A stretch of DNA of 64,000 bases from Cristatella mucedo (taxonomy: Eukaryota > Bryozoa > Phylactolaemata > Cristatellidae). A program made the translations under genes and the position numbers. Location: contig WPIO01000009.1 in NCBI GenBank assembly GCA_009760855.2, positions 2,163,501 through 2,227,500 on the forward strand, written 5' to 3'. Position 1 is the first letter of the stretch; every line of letters starts with the position of its first letter. Of the stretch, positions 11,549-22,688 are shown in pieces. The notes below the pieces were generated by a model, which saw nothing but the letters and a program-made list of their open reading frames with translations, was not told where the DNA came from and did no database searches.

Positions 11549-11703
11549 TATATAATTTATTTGTAGTGTTCTAAGAGAACCTAATCTTCATTCAGGCGTT
11601 TCACTTATGCCACGGGTTCGAGACAACGATCTCAGTAATCAAATACCATCATTCACCTTGAGTTAGGTTGGGGTGAGCACCTAAACCACTGGGCCAGACA
11701 TCG
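11549..11703 (-). mobile_element. SINE-1 (tRNA head, LINE-type tail), old copy
   Basis: On the minus strand: an A-box-like segment near CCAGTGGTTTAGGTGC, a B-box region (diverged GGTTCGAGAC at its plus complement), then a tail with AAACGCCTGAATGAAGATTAGGTTCTCTTAGAACACT. That tail is the same 3' hairpin region as LINE-A. Two better copies lie at 19365-19512 and 58876-59024. Confidence 0.6.
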
Positions 11704-12099
11704 CGCAGCATCAGCAGCAGCGTTTGACTCGGTAAAGCTTCTCATCGCTGCAAGCGTAATCGAAGGTCGAGGTCAGTTGTGTTGCATTGAAATCAGCCGA
11801 AACCTGGCTTGTATATCTGACGATGTTGATAGTGTGAAGAGCCTCACGCCTTGGGGAGGTAATTAAAGAGCTTGTGCGCAGCTAAATTGTCAATGAATTG
11901 TCCCATCGCTTTTATGTAGGCCAAGTCAGTGTTCTTGCCAGCTATGAAATAAAAACTAGAACAACTTCTGAGATAATGAGGAGGCTGAATATGCACGTTT
12001 ATTCTATATTATATATTCATATCCTTACTACCGATTGATACCTTGCCTATATCGGCATATAATATAAATAAATATATATGTATATATGTATAGATGCAC

Positions 12100-12779
<680 letters not shown>

Positions 12780-14251
12780 GCTATAACTCCGGCGGCCCAA
12801 CTTGACGCTTGTCTTTGGAATTCTCACTCAATGTGCAATAAACCGTTATTAATAAGCAAACTTATTTCTTAAAAAGGTCTCAAACTGCTCGCCTTGACTG
12901 AAACTTGGCTAAAATCGGTAAGCTGCCGACAATTAAAGACGTAACCCCGACTGGTTTCTCCTTCTTTCACACCCCTACACCAATCAAAACTGGAGGCGGA
13001 GACGCTATTATTGCACGTTCGGACTTCGACTTTAAGCCGTTTAAAGTACCCTCGAAGCAGTCTTTCGAATCTATTGCCTTGACTTCACCCGACAACAAGC
13101 TACTAATGGAAGCAGTAGTCTATCACCCACCAGGTACCCTGTCTTCCCTTATCTCAGATTTCTCAGATCTCATTTCGATTCTGTGTGAAAGAAATCGATC
13201 TTTCCTCATCATGGGTGATTTCAAAATTCATTTGATAACTTATCTGACGTCTTAAGCACTAAATTTTGAGCACTGACTGACTAATCGTCTCTTGTGGCTC
13301 ATGTGCATAGGCCTATTCACATCAGGGATCATCACTCACTCGACCACATATTCTCATGCAACTGCCCTTTATCATCACCAATTAATCCCAAATTCTGCTT
13401 ATCTGACCATATGCAGATCGCGTCTTTAGCTTCTTTGTCAACAAGATAGACAAGATCAGGGAGTCCATCCCTTCGATGACAACATACCCGCTAGAACACT
13501 GTTCCCCAATTCCTGGCTGCACCTCAATGTCTTCATTTAAGAAGGTTACTAGTGATCTCATCCTGAAGTTCATATCCCAATCAAAAAAGACAACAAATCT
13601 TCTGGACCCTATTCCCACTGTCCTGCCCCTACTTTGCATTGATATGCTGCTTCCATGCATAACTAACATCATCAATATGTCATTAGCCTCAGGCCATGTC
13701 CCAGCACCTTTAAAAAAGGCTGTAGTCAGGCCACAAATACAGAAAGCAACACTAGACCAAGAGAAATTGAGCAACTTCCGCCCAGTCTCCCTCCTACCTC
13801 TCTGATCAAAGAGACTAACGAGTCGTGGCAGGTCAGCTGAACTCATATATTGAAACTTCAAACCTTGTTAGTAAGTTCCAGTCTGGTTTTAGAGCTAATC
13901 ACTCTTCAGAGTCAGCATTGCTTTGGATGTATAACGACCTACTCAGGTTAGGCAGACTTAGGTAGAGACTCGCTGCTTGTCTTGCTCTATCTTTCGGCAG
14001 CTTTTGATGCTATGGATCCCCAAGTCCTTCTTGAGCGCCACTCATCTCACCTGGGCATCACTGGCAGTGCATTGCAATGGTTTCAATTCCTATCTCAGCG
14101 GGAGACTCCAGAGTATTCATGTGAATGGCCAACGATCATCTAAGGAGCCACTGAAGCATGGGGTATTTCGGGGGTCTGTGCTTGGTTTCGTTCTTTTCAC
14201 GGTTTATAACCTCCCTCTTGTCGATGAGAGTTCCAGGCAGAAATAGGCTTT
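12780..14251 (+). mobile_element. LINE-A 5' half: endonuclease and start of RT (host copy of nested pair)
   Basis: Plus-strand LINE copy with the N-terminal apurinic-type endonuclease domain (SHSMCNKPLLISKLIS, a broken LTETWLK motif, TGFSFFHTPTP, VYHPPG, FLIMGDFKIH) at about 12800-13250. The N-terminal reverse transcriptase follows (SLASGHVPAPLKKAVVRP, NFRPVSLLPL, KFQSGFRANHSSESALL, LSAAFDA, GSVLGFVLFTVYNLPL). Stops and frameshifts break the ORF. The copy stops at 14251 just before the RT catalytic motif and resumes at 15840 after the reverse-oriented copy. Domain order (endonuclease then RT) and motif style fit the Jockey superfamily, L2/CR1-like; the exact clade needs a tree. Confidence 0.9.
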
Positions 14252-15839
14252 ATAATAATAATAATAATAATAATAATGCACTTGATAAAGCGCCATCAGA
14301 GAACTCAATCTTTTTCTAGGTGCTTTACATTTGCTCCAAAGGGAAATGCAATTGAATGGTGAGTAAAATCATGCTTGATAAACAAATAGAATGAATAACA
14401 TGGTTAGGGGTGACATGCACAGGGTCAGCATGCAAATGTGGTTAGTGGCAGCATGCACAATGGCAGCACGAATAAGCACATGAAGGACGAATCGCAGGGG
14501 CCCACTAAATGCTGTCCTAAATAGGTGTGTTTTTAAGTTCTTTTTAAATGTGGTCAGGTCAGGGGATGTTCTGACCGCAAGTCGGGAGGGAGTTCCAGGC
14601 TTTGGGAGCATACGAACTAAATGCACGGTCTCCAAAGGATTTGAGGTTTGTACGGGGTATTTGTAGACTGTTGGATTCCGAAAAGCAGGTGGTATGCTGT
14701 TTGGCCTGATGGGGGAGTAGATCTGAGAGATAAGCTGGAGCCAAAGATTGAAGTGACCTAAAATAAGCGACAAAACCTTGAAGTCAATCCGTTGCTTGAC
14801 TGGTAGCCAGTGCAGGTCGGCGAGAAGTGGTGTGATGTGGCAACTGCGACGCTCACGACAGACAAGCCTAGCTGCAGAGTTTTGCACCAGCTGCAATCGC
14901 CTGATCGGACATGCCGGTAGGCCAGTAAGCAGTGAAGTGCAGAAGTCGAGACGGGATGTCACGAATACATGGACCAACTTGGACGTGGTATCCTTATCTA
15001 AACAAGCCCGAATTTCAACAATGTTATTTAGCTGAAAGTAGGCAGATTTGACTGTGGAGCTGATGTGGTCGTCTAACGAGAGGTCACTTTGGAACATGAC
15101 ACCTAGATTTCGAGCTGATTCAACGGGAGATATGCTGGCACAGCCAATTTTGAGCTTCAGCCTTTCCAATTTCTGAACCACACCTGGTTTGCCCATAGCC
15201 AGTAATTTGGTTTTATTATCATTCAATTTAGGAAAATTTGCTACCATCCATGTACGGATTTTCCCATCAATACATGCAGTAAGAGAATTGAGAGAATTCA
15301 AAGTCCCGGAGGGCTGTGAGGAATCAAAACAAAGATACAACTTAGTGTCATCCGCATAAAAGTGAAAGCCTAGATTGTGCTTGGCAATCACATCGGCAAG
15401 AGGGAGAGTATAAACCATGGAAAGAACCGGACCTAGCACGGAGCCCTGAGGTAACCCATATTTCAGAGGTACCTCGGATGATCTTTGTCCATTCACGTCA
15501 ATACTCTGGAGTCCGCCACTGAGATAGGACCTGAACCATTGCAGAGCAGTGCCAGTGATACCCTGGTGAGATGAGAGGTGCTCTAGAAGAACTTTGTGAT
15601 CGATAGTATCAAAAGCTGCCGAAAGATCGAGCAAAACAAGCAGAGACACTCTACCCATGTCTGCATTCCTAAGTAGGTCGTTGTACACCATAAGCCATGC
15701 TTACTCTAGGGAGTGATTAGCTCTAAAGCCAGACTGGAACTTACTAGCAAGGTGTGAAGTTTCGATATATGAATTCAGCTGGTCCGCCCCGACCCATTCC
15801 AGTGTCTTAGGTAGGAATGGTAGAAGGGAGACTGGGTGG
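14252..15839 (-). mobile_element. LINE-A copy with RT ORF, nested in another copy
   Basis: Minus-strand, 5'-truncated LINE. RT reads from NSYIETSHLASKFQSGF through LLVLLDLSAAFDTIDHK, GLPQGSVLGPVL and FHFYADDTKLYL (catalytic YADD) to NDNKTKLLAMG. The C-terminal region (LPVKQRIDFKVLSL) then frameshifts into a second frame that ends SFGDRAFSSYAPKAWNSLP. One in-frame TAA near 15700 (a TCA serine codon in the sister copy) and that frameshift make it non-functional. The open stretch of 440 codons (15691-14369) is the longest real coding remnant of the family. The 3' end has the hairpin (about 14283-14330) and a (TAA)n tail at 14253-14276. The insertion is flanked by TAGGCTTT at 14244-14251 and 15840-15847. 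Confidence 0.93.
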
Positions 15840-16884
15840 TAGGCTTTCACTTCTATGCGGATGAAACTCAGTTGTACATCTGCTCTAAACTCCCTTGCTG
15901 CATGTATTGATGACATCTACACATGGGTGACAGCAAACTTTCCTAAATTGAATGATAATAAAACCAACTTACTGGCTATGGGCAAACCAAGTGGGATTCA
16001 GAAATTGGAAAGGCTGACGCTCAAATGAGCTCCGCCAGCACATTTGTTGAATCTGCACGAAATCTAGGTGTCACGTTCCAAAGTGACCTTCGCTAGACAA
16101 CCACATCAAGTCCACAGTCACGTCTGCCTAATGTTACCTACATAACTGCTAATTTGGGCTTGTTTAGACAGGGAAACCACATCTAAATTGGTCCACACAC
16201 TTGTGACATCTCTTCTCGACTTCGATAACTCACAGCTTGCTGGCCTACCGGCCTGTGCACTCAGGCGCTTACAGCTGGTGCAAAGTTTTTCAGCTAGGCT
16301 TGTCTATCGTGAGCGTCGCAGTTGCCACATCACACCACTTCTCGCCGACCTGCACTGGCTCCCAGTCAAGCAACGCATAGACTTCATGGTTTTGTCACTC
16401 ACTTTTAGGTCCCTTCATTCTTTTGCTCCAGCCTGCCTATCAGATCTACTGCCCCACCAGGCTAAGCATCGTTTCCTCTGCTTTTCGAAATCTAATTGTT
16501 TACCTCCTGCAAACTTCAATCCTTTGGACACCGTACTCGTATGCTCCCAAAGCCTGGAACTCACGCCCGACTTGCGTCATGGCATCCCCTGACTTAACCA
16601 CATCTAGAAAGAAACTAAAAGCGCATCTGCTTATGACAGCAATTAGTGGGTCCCTATGATTCAGCCTTTACGTGCTTATGCGTGCTGACACTGTGCATGC
16701 TGCCACTAACCATACTTTCATGCTGACCCTGTGCACGTCACCTCTAATCATGTTATTATCGTTGTTTATTGAGCATGCTACCACTAATCATTCGATCGTG
16801 CTTCCATTGCAGCAGATATAAAGTGCCTAGAAAGAGATTTGAGTTCGCTGAGGTTGCTATATCGAATATATTATTATTATTATT
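15840..16884 (+). mobile_element. LINE-A 3' half (host copy of nested pair)
   Basis: Continues the 12780-14251 copy: it begins exactly at the RT catalytic segment (GFHFYADETQLY) where the first half stopped. It goes on through NDNKTNLLAMGKPS, LQLVQSFSARLVYRERRSCHITPLLADLHWLPVKQRIDF, SLHSFAPACLSDLLPHQAKHR and the SYAPKAWNSRP-type end, then the 3' UTR, hairpin (about 16818-16858) and ATT tail. Multiple stops and a deletion after YADE make it inactive. Together the halves show the family's full plan: endonuclease, RT, 3' UTR, hairpin, ATT tail. Confidence 0.9.
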
Positions 16885-17332
16885 CTCATTAAGCATTGAG
16901 TGAGTAGCTATGCTTGTCTGTCGTGAGGGCAAACTATCAAGTGCTCCCAAGTTCCCATCAACTTGCTGCGGTCACCAACTAAGCAGCTTATTTACGCAAC
17001 GATAACTACTCACATTCTGCCGACTTTGTTGGTTCCGAGAACGCAGATCGCACGCGAGCAAAGCACTGCACGCAGCTCTCGGCTGACAGTGATCGTGCTT
17101 CCGCACGGATCCGGAAGGAGGCTTTGGAAAAGTTTCCGTACTGACGAGATGTTAAGTGACGCCAGCGAAGATAATAACGACACCTACTGTATAGCTGTGC
17201 GCTCGCGCGCGCTAGTTGCACCACGACCACGAATGCCGAGGGTTTTTGACGATTTTCACTCGAGGCAATCACTGCAATCATTCACTGATGGAATGGAGAG
17301 GCCTAGAGAGTTTAGGCGAACTAAGGTGCACT
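16885..17332. other. No gene seen
   Basis: Intergenic DNA between LINE copies. The open frames at 16963-17367 (+) and 17006-17281 (-) are antisense to each other and match no family. Confidence 0.4.
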
Positions 17333-17520
17333 TCTACACAGGTCGTCATGTGTGGACAATAAATTAGCTGTTTTATTCTTCCGTTGGCGACAGAAGCTTT
17401 AGCCCTGCAGGTCCTAGGCTGTGGAAATCGCTTCGACGATTCCTAGGCAGCGACAACTACTCTCCTGCTGCCGACTATGGCCCATCCTTTCCAGCCGTCC
17501 CGAGCTGCGAGGTCCGCGCG
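17333..17520 (+). mobile_element. LINE-B 3' fragment
   Basis: Second LINE family, best copy at 55262-55730. Shared words include GGACAATAAATTAGCTG, GCGACAGAAGCTTTAGC, CTGTGGAA and CTACTCTCCTGCTGCCGAC. It covers the codons for the last RT segment and the beginning of the 3' UTR. Confidence 0.65.
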
Positions 17521-18081
17521 ATACCCATTACGTCAATTGCCTCGTAATCGAGCCGCGAGCTCGTCTTGAGGCTCTGAAGCCTCGCGACAGGCGCGCTGGC
17601 AGCAAGGCAAGTACGAGGGCTGGGGAAAAGGCTCGGGTCGTGCGTCATCCGTCTCATTTGTTGAGCCAGGCGGCTGGCAGTTGCGCCTGATGCCCGAGAG
17701 TCGCATTTAGATTCGCACGCAGTACTATCGGATAGCTGAAGCCAGTAGACGACCAAGGTATGAGCAGATTTAGAATCAGACGTGAGATACGAGAGTCAAA
17801 ACGGAAATTGCGGTGAGGGGTGTAATTAAATACAAGGAGTGAGGGAGGGAAGAAGAGAGGGAAGGAGAGGAGTACAAGGGGAGAAGGGAGGGAAGGAGAG
17901 GAGTACAAGGGGAGAAGGGAGGGGGAAAAGGGAGGGGTAGAGAGGGCAGGAGGAAGGGAGAGGGAGAGAGAGAGAGACGAAAGGGAAGGAGAGGAAAGGA
18001 GATGAGAAGAGACGATGAGACAGAGAGAAAAAACTAGGCTGACAGGAAAATATGCAGAGGGTGAAAGAGATACGGATACAG

Positions 18082-18083
<2 letters not shown>
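17521..18083. other. Purine-rich tract, no gene
   Basis: From about 17835 to 18040 the plus strand is a GGAGA/GGGAA purine tract, including a tandem AAGGGGAGAAGGGAGGGAAGG-like unit. Long Ser/Leu/Pro frames on the minus strand come from it. Mirror symmetry makes triplex structure possible. Confidence 0.6.

Positions 18084-18152
<69 letters not shown>
18084..18152. repeat. (AC)n microsatellite
   Basis: About 34 CA units, followed by a short (AG)n run. Confidence 0.95.
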
Positions 18153-18158
<6 letters not shown>

Positions 18159-18171
18159 GAGAGAGAGAGAG

Positions 18172-18285
18172 AACGAGCTGCCGGGTAAGAGCTGCTGCGG
18201 CAACAACGTGCTGCAGCAGCTCACGGCCACCGTGGTCGGCTGGGGCGAGTGGAAAGGTTCCCATGTTGCCGTGGCGCCCCAGATC
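18172..18285 (+). other. Isolated coding-like segment between microsatellites
   Basis: Unlike the simple repeats on both sides, this stretch reads on + as a compact, complex peptide (LPGKSCCGNNVLQQL, VVGWGEWKGSHVAVA) with C/G at most third positions, and ends IK|GTAGAG, a possible splice donor at about 18286. There is no start codon, and no acceptor is visible in the purine repeat upstream. It could be a lone exon, a fragment of a pseudogene or chance. No family is recognised. Confidence 0.25.
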
Positions 18286-18295
18286 AAGGTAGAGA

Positions 18296-18400
18296 ATGAG
18301 AGAAGGAGAGAGGGAGAGAGAGAGAGAGGGAGGGAGAGAGAGAGAGAGAGGGAGAGAGAGGAGAGGAGAGGAGAGAGCGAGAGAGGAGAGAGCGAGAGCG
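18296..18400. repeat. (AG)n-rich purine tract
   Basis: GAGAGAGGG-type simple sequence; the Glu/Arg frames over it are artefacts. Confidence 0.9.
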
Positions 18401-18423
18401 AAGGTAGAGACGCTCAGTGCAAT

Positions 18424-19362
18424 AATGAGAATAATAATAATATTAGTTATAACACATTTGATAAAGAGCCCTCCGAGAACTAAATCTCTTTCTAGGCACT
18501 TTACAATTGCTGCAATGGAAGCACGATCGAATGGTTAGTGGTAACATGCTCAACAAACAACAAGAATAACATGGTTAGGGGCGACGTGCACAGGGGGTCA
18601 GCATACAAGTGTGGTTAGTGGCAGCATGCAGCAGTATCAGCACGCATAAGCACATAAAGGACGAACCATAGAGACCCAATAAATGCTACCATAAATAGAT
18701 GCAGTTTTAGTTTCTTTTTAAATTCGGACAAATCAGGAGATGTCGTGACGCAGGTCGGCGGGAGTGAGCTCCAGGCTTTGGGGGCATACGAATCAAAGGC
18801 ATGGTCTCCAAAGAATTTGAGATTTGTACGAGGTATGGGTAAACAGTTAGAATCCGAAAAGCGTAGTACGATGCTTAGCCTGGTGGGGCAGTTGATCTGA
18901 TAGGTAGGCTGGAGCAAAAGAATGAAGGGACCTAAAAGTGAGTGACAAAACCTTGAAGTCGATGCGTTTCTTGACGGGGAGCCAATGCAGGTCGGCAAGA
19001 AGTGGTGCGATGTGGCAACCACGATGCTCACGACAAACAAGCCTAGCTGCAGAGTTTTGCATAAGCTGTAGGCGCCTGATTGCACTGGCCGGTAGGCCAG
19101 CAAGCTGCGAATTGCAGAAGTCAAGACGGGATGTCACAAAGGCATGGACCAATTTAGATGCGGTATTTCTGTCTAAACAAGCCAAATTCTAGCAATGTTA
19201 TGTAACTGAAATTAGGTACACTTGACTGAGGAGCCGATGTGGTCGTCTCATGTAAGGTCACTTTTGAACATGACACCTAGATTTCGTGCAGATTCAATGG
19301 AAGATTTGCTGGCAGAGCTGATTTTGAGCGTCAGCCTTTTCAATTGCTGAATCACACTCATA
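18424..19362 (-). mobile_element. LINE-A copy, interrupted by SINE-1
   Basis: Minus-strand copy with an AAT tail (18426-18442), hairpin, 3' UTR and C-terminal half of RT (ACLDRNTASKLVHAFVTSRLDFCNSQLAGLPASAIRRLQLMQNSA in pieces, LPVKKRIDFKVLSLTFRSL). It is interrupted at about 19363 by a SINE-1 copy and resumes at 19513. Frameshifts are present near 18850-18900. Confidence 0.85.
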
Positions 19363-19364
19363 AA

Positions 19365-19512
19365 ATTATATAAATATAATTCACTTATATAGCGCCCCAA
19401 GAGAACTTAATCTCTATTCAGGCGCTTCACATATGCCTCGGGACTCGAGTCCACGACCTCAGTCAGACCTTGGTCGGAGCTAGCACCCTAACCACTGGAC
19501 CAAACCAGCTCG
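19365..19512 (-). mobile_element. SINE-1 copy inside a LINE-A copy
   Basis: On the minus strand it starts with a tRNA-like head: A box near TGGTCCAGTGGTTAGGGTGC and B box GGACTCGAGTCCC. The tail is GAAGCGCCTGAATAGAGATTA...GTTCTCTTGGGGCGCTAT followed by AT-rich sequence. The tail is the LINE-A 3' hairpin, so the SINE appears to use the LINE-A enzyme. LINE-A sequence continues on both sides, which dates this insertion after that LINE copy. Confidence 0.8.
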
Positions 19513-19822
19513 GCGAATTTGGTTTGCCCATAACCAATAAGTTGATTTTATTATCATTCAATTTAAGAAAGTTTGCTGCCATCCATGTGCGGATGTCGTC
19601 AATACATGCAGCAAGGAAGTGGAGAGAATTCAACGGGCTGGAGAGCTGGAAGGGATCAAAGCAAAGGTGCAACTGAGTGTCGTACGCATACAAGTGAAAG
19701 CCCTGATTGTGCTTGGCAATCACATCGGCAAGAGGGAGATTATAAACCGTGAAAAGAACTGGACCAAGCACGGAGCCCTGATGTACCCCATATTTCAAGG
19801 GTTCCTCGGATGATCTTTGTCG
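19513..19822 (-). mobile_element. LINE-A copy, continuation past SINE-1
   Basis: Continues the 18424-19362 copy upstream in RT: NDNKINLLVMGKPN, the catalytic region (FHLYAYDTQLHLCFDP, catalytic YADD degraded to YAYD) and HQGSVLGPVLFTVYNLPLADVIAKHN. It breaks off near 19822. Confidence 0.85.
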
Positions 19823-19912
19823 AGTCCATGTACATGAACTAAAGACATGATCTCCAAAGGATTTGAGGTTTGTACAAGGTATGGCCTAACAGTTAGATTC
19901 CGAGAAGTGGGT
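19823..19912 (-). mobile_element. LINE-A fragment
   Basis: About 80 bases of the RT C-terminal region (CTCCAAAGGATTTGAGGTTTG, the SFGD-encoding stretch) fused to the 5' end of the preceding copy; probably a separate insertion or a recombination product. Confidence 0.6.
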
Positions 19913-20237
19913 CTTTCAGCGAATGCACAAGCGAGCATGCATGCACTGAAAGACTTCACAAGGCACACTGCAACTTAGCTCCTTCATATGTTGTTGAGCT
20001 ACAGCGAAAGTTCCAGCCTTGTTGAGCCCTGTTAGAATTACGAAGCGGCAGAAAAAAACTTGACATTTGCCAGTGATGGCAGCAGGATTGAACTTGCCTG
20101 ATTCAACGCGCGTATCTATTGTGACAGAAGTTTGTATCTATTGTGATAGAAGTTCAAGCTAAAGGAGCTGGCCTGTCTGTTTCAGCCAAGTGACTTGCTG
20201 ATGACACGGAAGTCTGAAAAGTCATGGGTAGGGAGGA

Positions 20238-20311
20238 CTATGCAAAGTGCCTAGAAAGAGATTGAGATCTCCGAGGGCGCTTTAACAAGCGTGCTATTAT
20301 CGTGTTATTAT
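20238..20311 (+). mobile_element. LINE-A 3' end only
   Basis: Minimal copy with just the hairpin (AAAGTGCCTAGAAAGAGATTG...TCCGAGGGCGCTTTA) and a degraded ATT tail. Confidence 0.75.
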
Positions 20312-22191
20312 GTCAGGGAATGGGTGCGCTTTCCATTGCTGCCACGTTCTGCTACCGTCGGAATACTTGCTTGCACGCACGCATCTAGTCAGCGTGTGCG
20401 ACCCTCGAGCCATACTTCGGAGGCGCCGGCGTCACCGGTGTTTGTCCTTCGCCGGCACGGATTAGCGCAGTTATGTGCACTGAGTTTGTGGTGTAATGAC
20501 TCTGCCGGTACAGCTCGTTCGTATCGCTATCGTATGCACACGGGAAGCCTCACGCTCAGGTTTTCCGTACTCTCTAGAAAGCCTTCGGCGTGACTCACTC
20601 TAAAGGCCTCCGTGGCTTTGCGGAGTTCCGGACGGAGGTATGCAGAGGAGAGGAGGCAGAGGGAGGCGGAAGCGGGTGGAGAGAAAGGAAATAGCCGCCT
20701 AGACGCCATTCGCGTGTCATGCGTGGCGCAGTACCTAACGCAGTCGCAACGGTTCGACGTAACGCGACGACACCGGCGGCGAGACTCAATCGAGGAATCC
20801 ACGCTCTATCGTCCAGGCCAACCGCGATCGCGCGCGTGCCTTCGTTTCGCGCTTTCCGCCGCGCAAAAGAGGCCGGCCGAAAGGCGCAGCGACCGTCTGC
20901 CGCGGTGCCGCGCGAGCGACTCACCGAGTTCAGGCGAGCGCTCGCTTACAAGATATCGCCTGGCGCGTCGTAAGGAATGCACGAAATGCACCGCGCCAGA
21001 CGAAGGCGCGGCAGCGGCTCCGCGAGCTCGGGCGGCTCCGCGCGCGGATCTATACTTCGAGAGAATGCACGCGACAGAAGAGGAGCCGCGGGCTCTCTGG
21101 AGGTTGCGCCTGCGGCTGAGTGCGACGGGGCGGCGGTGGTATTCGGTGCGGTGCGTCGTCGCTACTGGGCAGGCGTGCGGTCGAGGCGGCAGTGCGTCCG
21201 GGACCGTGCGGGCGCGCGCGCGCGCGTTGGCGGTTGCTCGTTGGCGAGCGTCGCGCGGCGGCGGCGTCTTTAGCGACCGCCCCGATGAGAAGAGGCGCTA
21301 TTGGCTCCGGAGAGACGATGACGTCAGCACGAGCGCTGTTTAAATAAGAGTCTTAAAAAAGGAATTGATTAGCGGATTCGTGCCTGGTGCTGGCCGACGA
21401 AAATAGCATCGACGCAGTGCGTGCCGGCGTCGCTGAGGCTGGATTTCAGCCGCCCACCCGACATCGAGCGTCTTCCCGGACTGGCCCGGATGATCCACAG
21501 GCTCTCCTCTCTGTTGCAGACGCTGCCACCCCTCCTCCTTTATAGTACGATGAATTAGCCGAACGACAATATTTTAGAGAAATCGCGCGATTTCGCTTTG
21601 GCAACAAAAGGCTTTGCGACACTAAACTGCATTACTGGTGCCGGTGCCGTATCGCGCACTCTACGAAATTAAGGCAGTCAAAGGTCGTCGTAATAAACCG
21701 CAGGCAGTACCGCCGCTGCGTTTCGCTATACGCCACCGCACGGCATTCGTCAGCCGCCGGTTTGGTCTCTCGTCAGCTTTTTATCTCGGACGAACTTGTG
21801 CGAGGCTCTAGCTTACGGCGCCTCGCTAGCCGCTTCTCCGACAGATGATGGTGCGATGACACCTCTGTGACTTCCTCGACACTTCTGCGACGACGTTTCT
21901 GCTACGAGCCCGTCTGCTCTAGCGCGGTATCAACGAAAAATGTCCCGAGCGCCGCGTTTTGCGGTAGAAACCGAAACTCCTTTTGAGCAATGCACCGACT
22001 GGTCCAGCCGTTGGAGTCGCCACAGCCAAGGAATTGCGCCGGAAAGACCAGTTCTCGCCTCGTTCGACGAACCTTTTGCGGCCGTAGTTGTAATTACTCA
22101 GCCTCTCAGCCCCTCGCGTTGCCGCCGAAAGCTCAAGCCCAGCGATCGTCGCCTTTGTTTTAGCCGCGATTGCAGGGCGGCTCCGAGGAGA
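20312..22191. other. CpG-dense region upstream of the FMO gene
   Basis: Very GC- and CpG-rich DNA with many overlapping Arg/Ala/Ser frames on both strands, none domain-bearing (the 243-codon frame at 20612-21343 is the longest). It looks like a CpG-rich promoter or distal 5' region. A TTTAAATAAG motif at about 21338 is the only TATA-like sequence. No exon upstream of the FMO start codon is proven. Confidence 0.45.
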
Positions 22192-22203
22192 GAGAGGGGG
22201 AGG

Positions 22204-22290
<87 letters not shown>
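22192..22290. repeat. (AG)n tract upstream of FMO
   Basis: Near-perfect GA dinucleotide run of about 45 units, 400 bases before the FMO start codon. In arthropods and other animals GAGA tracts can recruit promoter factors; here that is only inference. Confidence 0.95.
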
Positions 22291-22293
<3 letters not shown>

Positions 22294-22419
22294 TCGATCA
22301 CCCGCGGACCAGCGGCTCGCTTCCGGTTCGTTTTGGGCGTGTCGCCTGCGAGCGCCGTCCGCGCATGCGCGAGGCGGAGCCGGGTGCTTTAAAACGGGCC
22401 GGCGGTCGCCTCAGCCGAC

Positions 22420-22421
<2 letters not shown>

Positions 22422-22475
<54 letters not shown>
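22422..22475. repeat. (CGG)18 repeat in the probable FMO 5' UTR
   Basis: About 18 uninterrupted CGG units that end 213 bases before the FMO ATG. They probably lie in the 5' UTR or core promoter. Frames reading poly-Gly, poly-Pro, poly-Ala or poly-Arg here are not genes. Confidence 0.9.
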
Positions 22476-22688
22476 TGAGAGTCGGAGAGCGACCTGCGAG
22501 GGCGGCAGTTCTGCTCGCGCTTCTGCGGCCGGCGGCTGACTGCGCTCTCGCCGAGTGCCGCCCCCCCCCACGCTGTAGTCGCGTCGCGCGACACCGTCCG
22601 ACGGTCTTAGCGCCCGGGCCCAGCCTCGATCTCCCTCCTCGATCTTCGCGCCGACGCGCGACGGCGGAGTAACGGCCGCTGGCTCGCC

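Noticed and set aside
13382-13861. 159-codon minus-strand frame
   Set aside because: Antisense shadow of the plus-strand LINE-A reverse transcriptase.
14252-16884. Twin-priming 5' inversion of a single LINE
   Set aside because: The minus-strand part has its own 3' hairpin and tail, and the plus-strand element continues on both sides with a target duplication, so it is a nested insertion.
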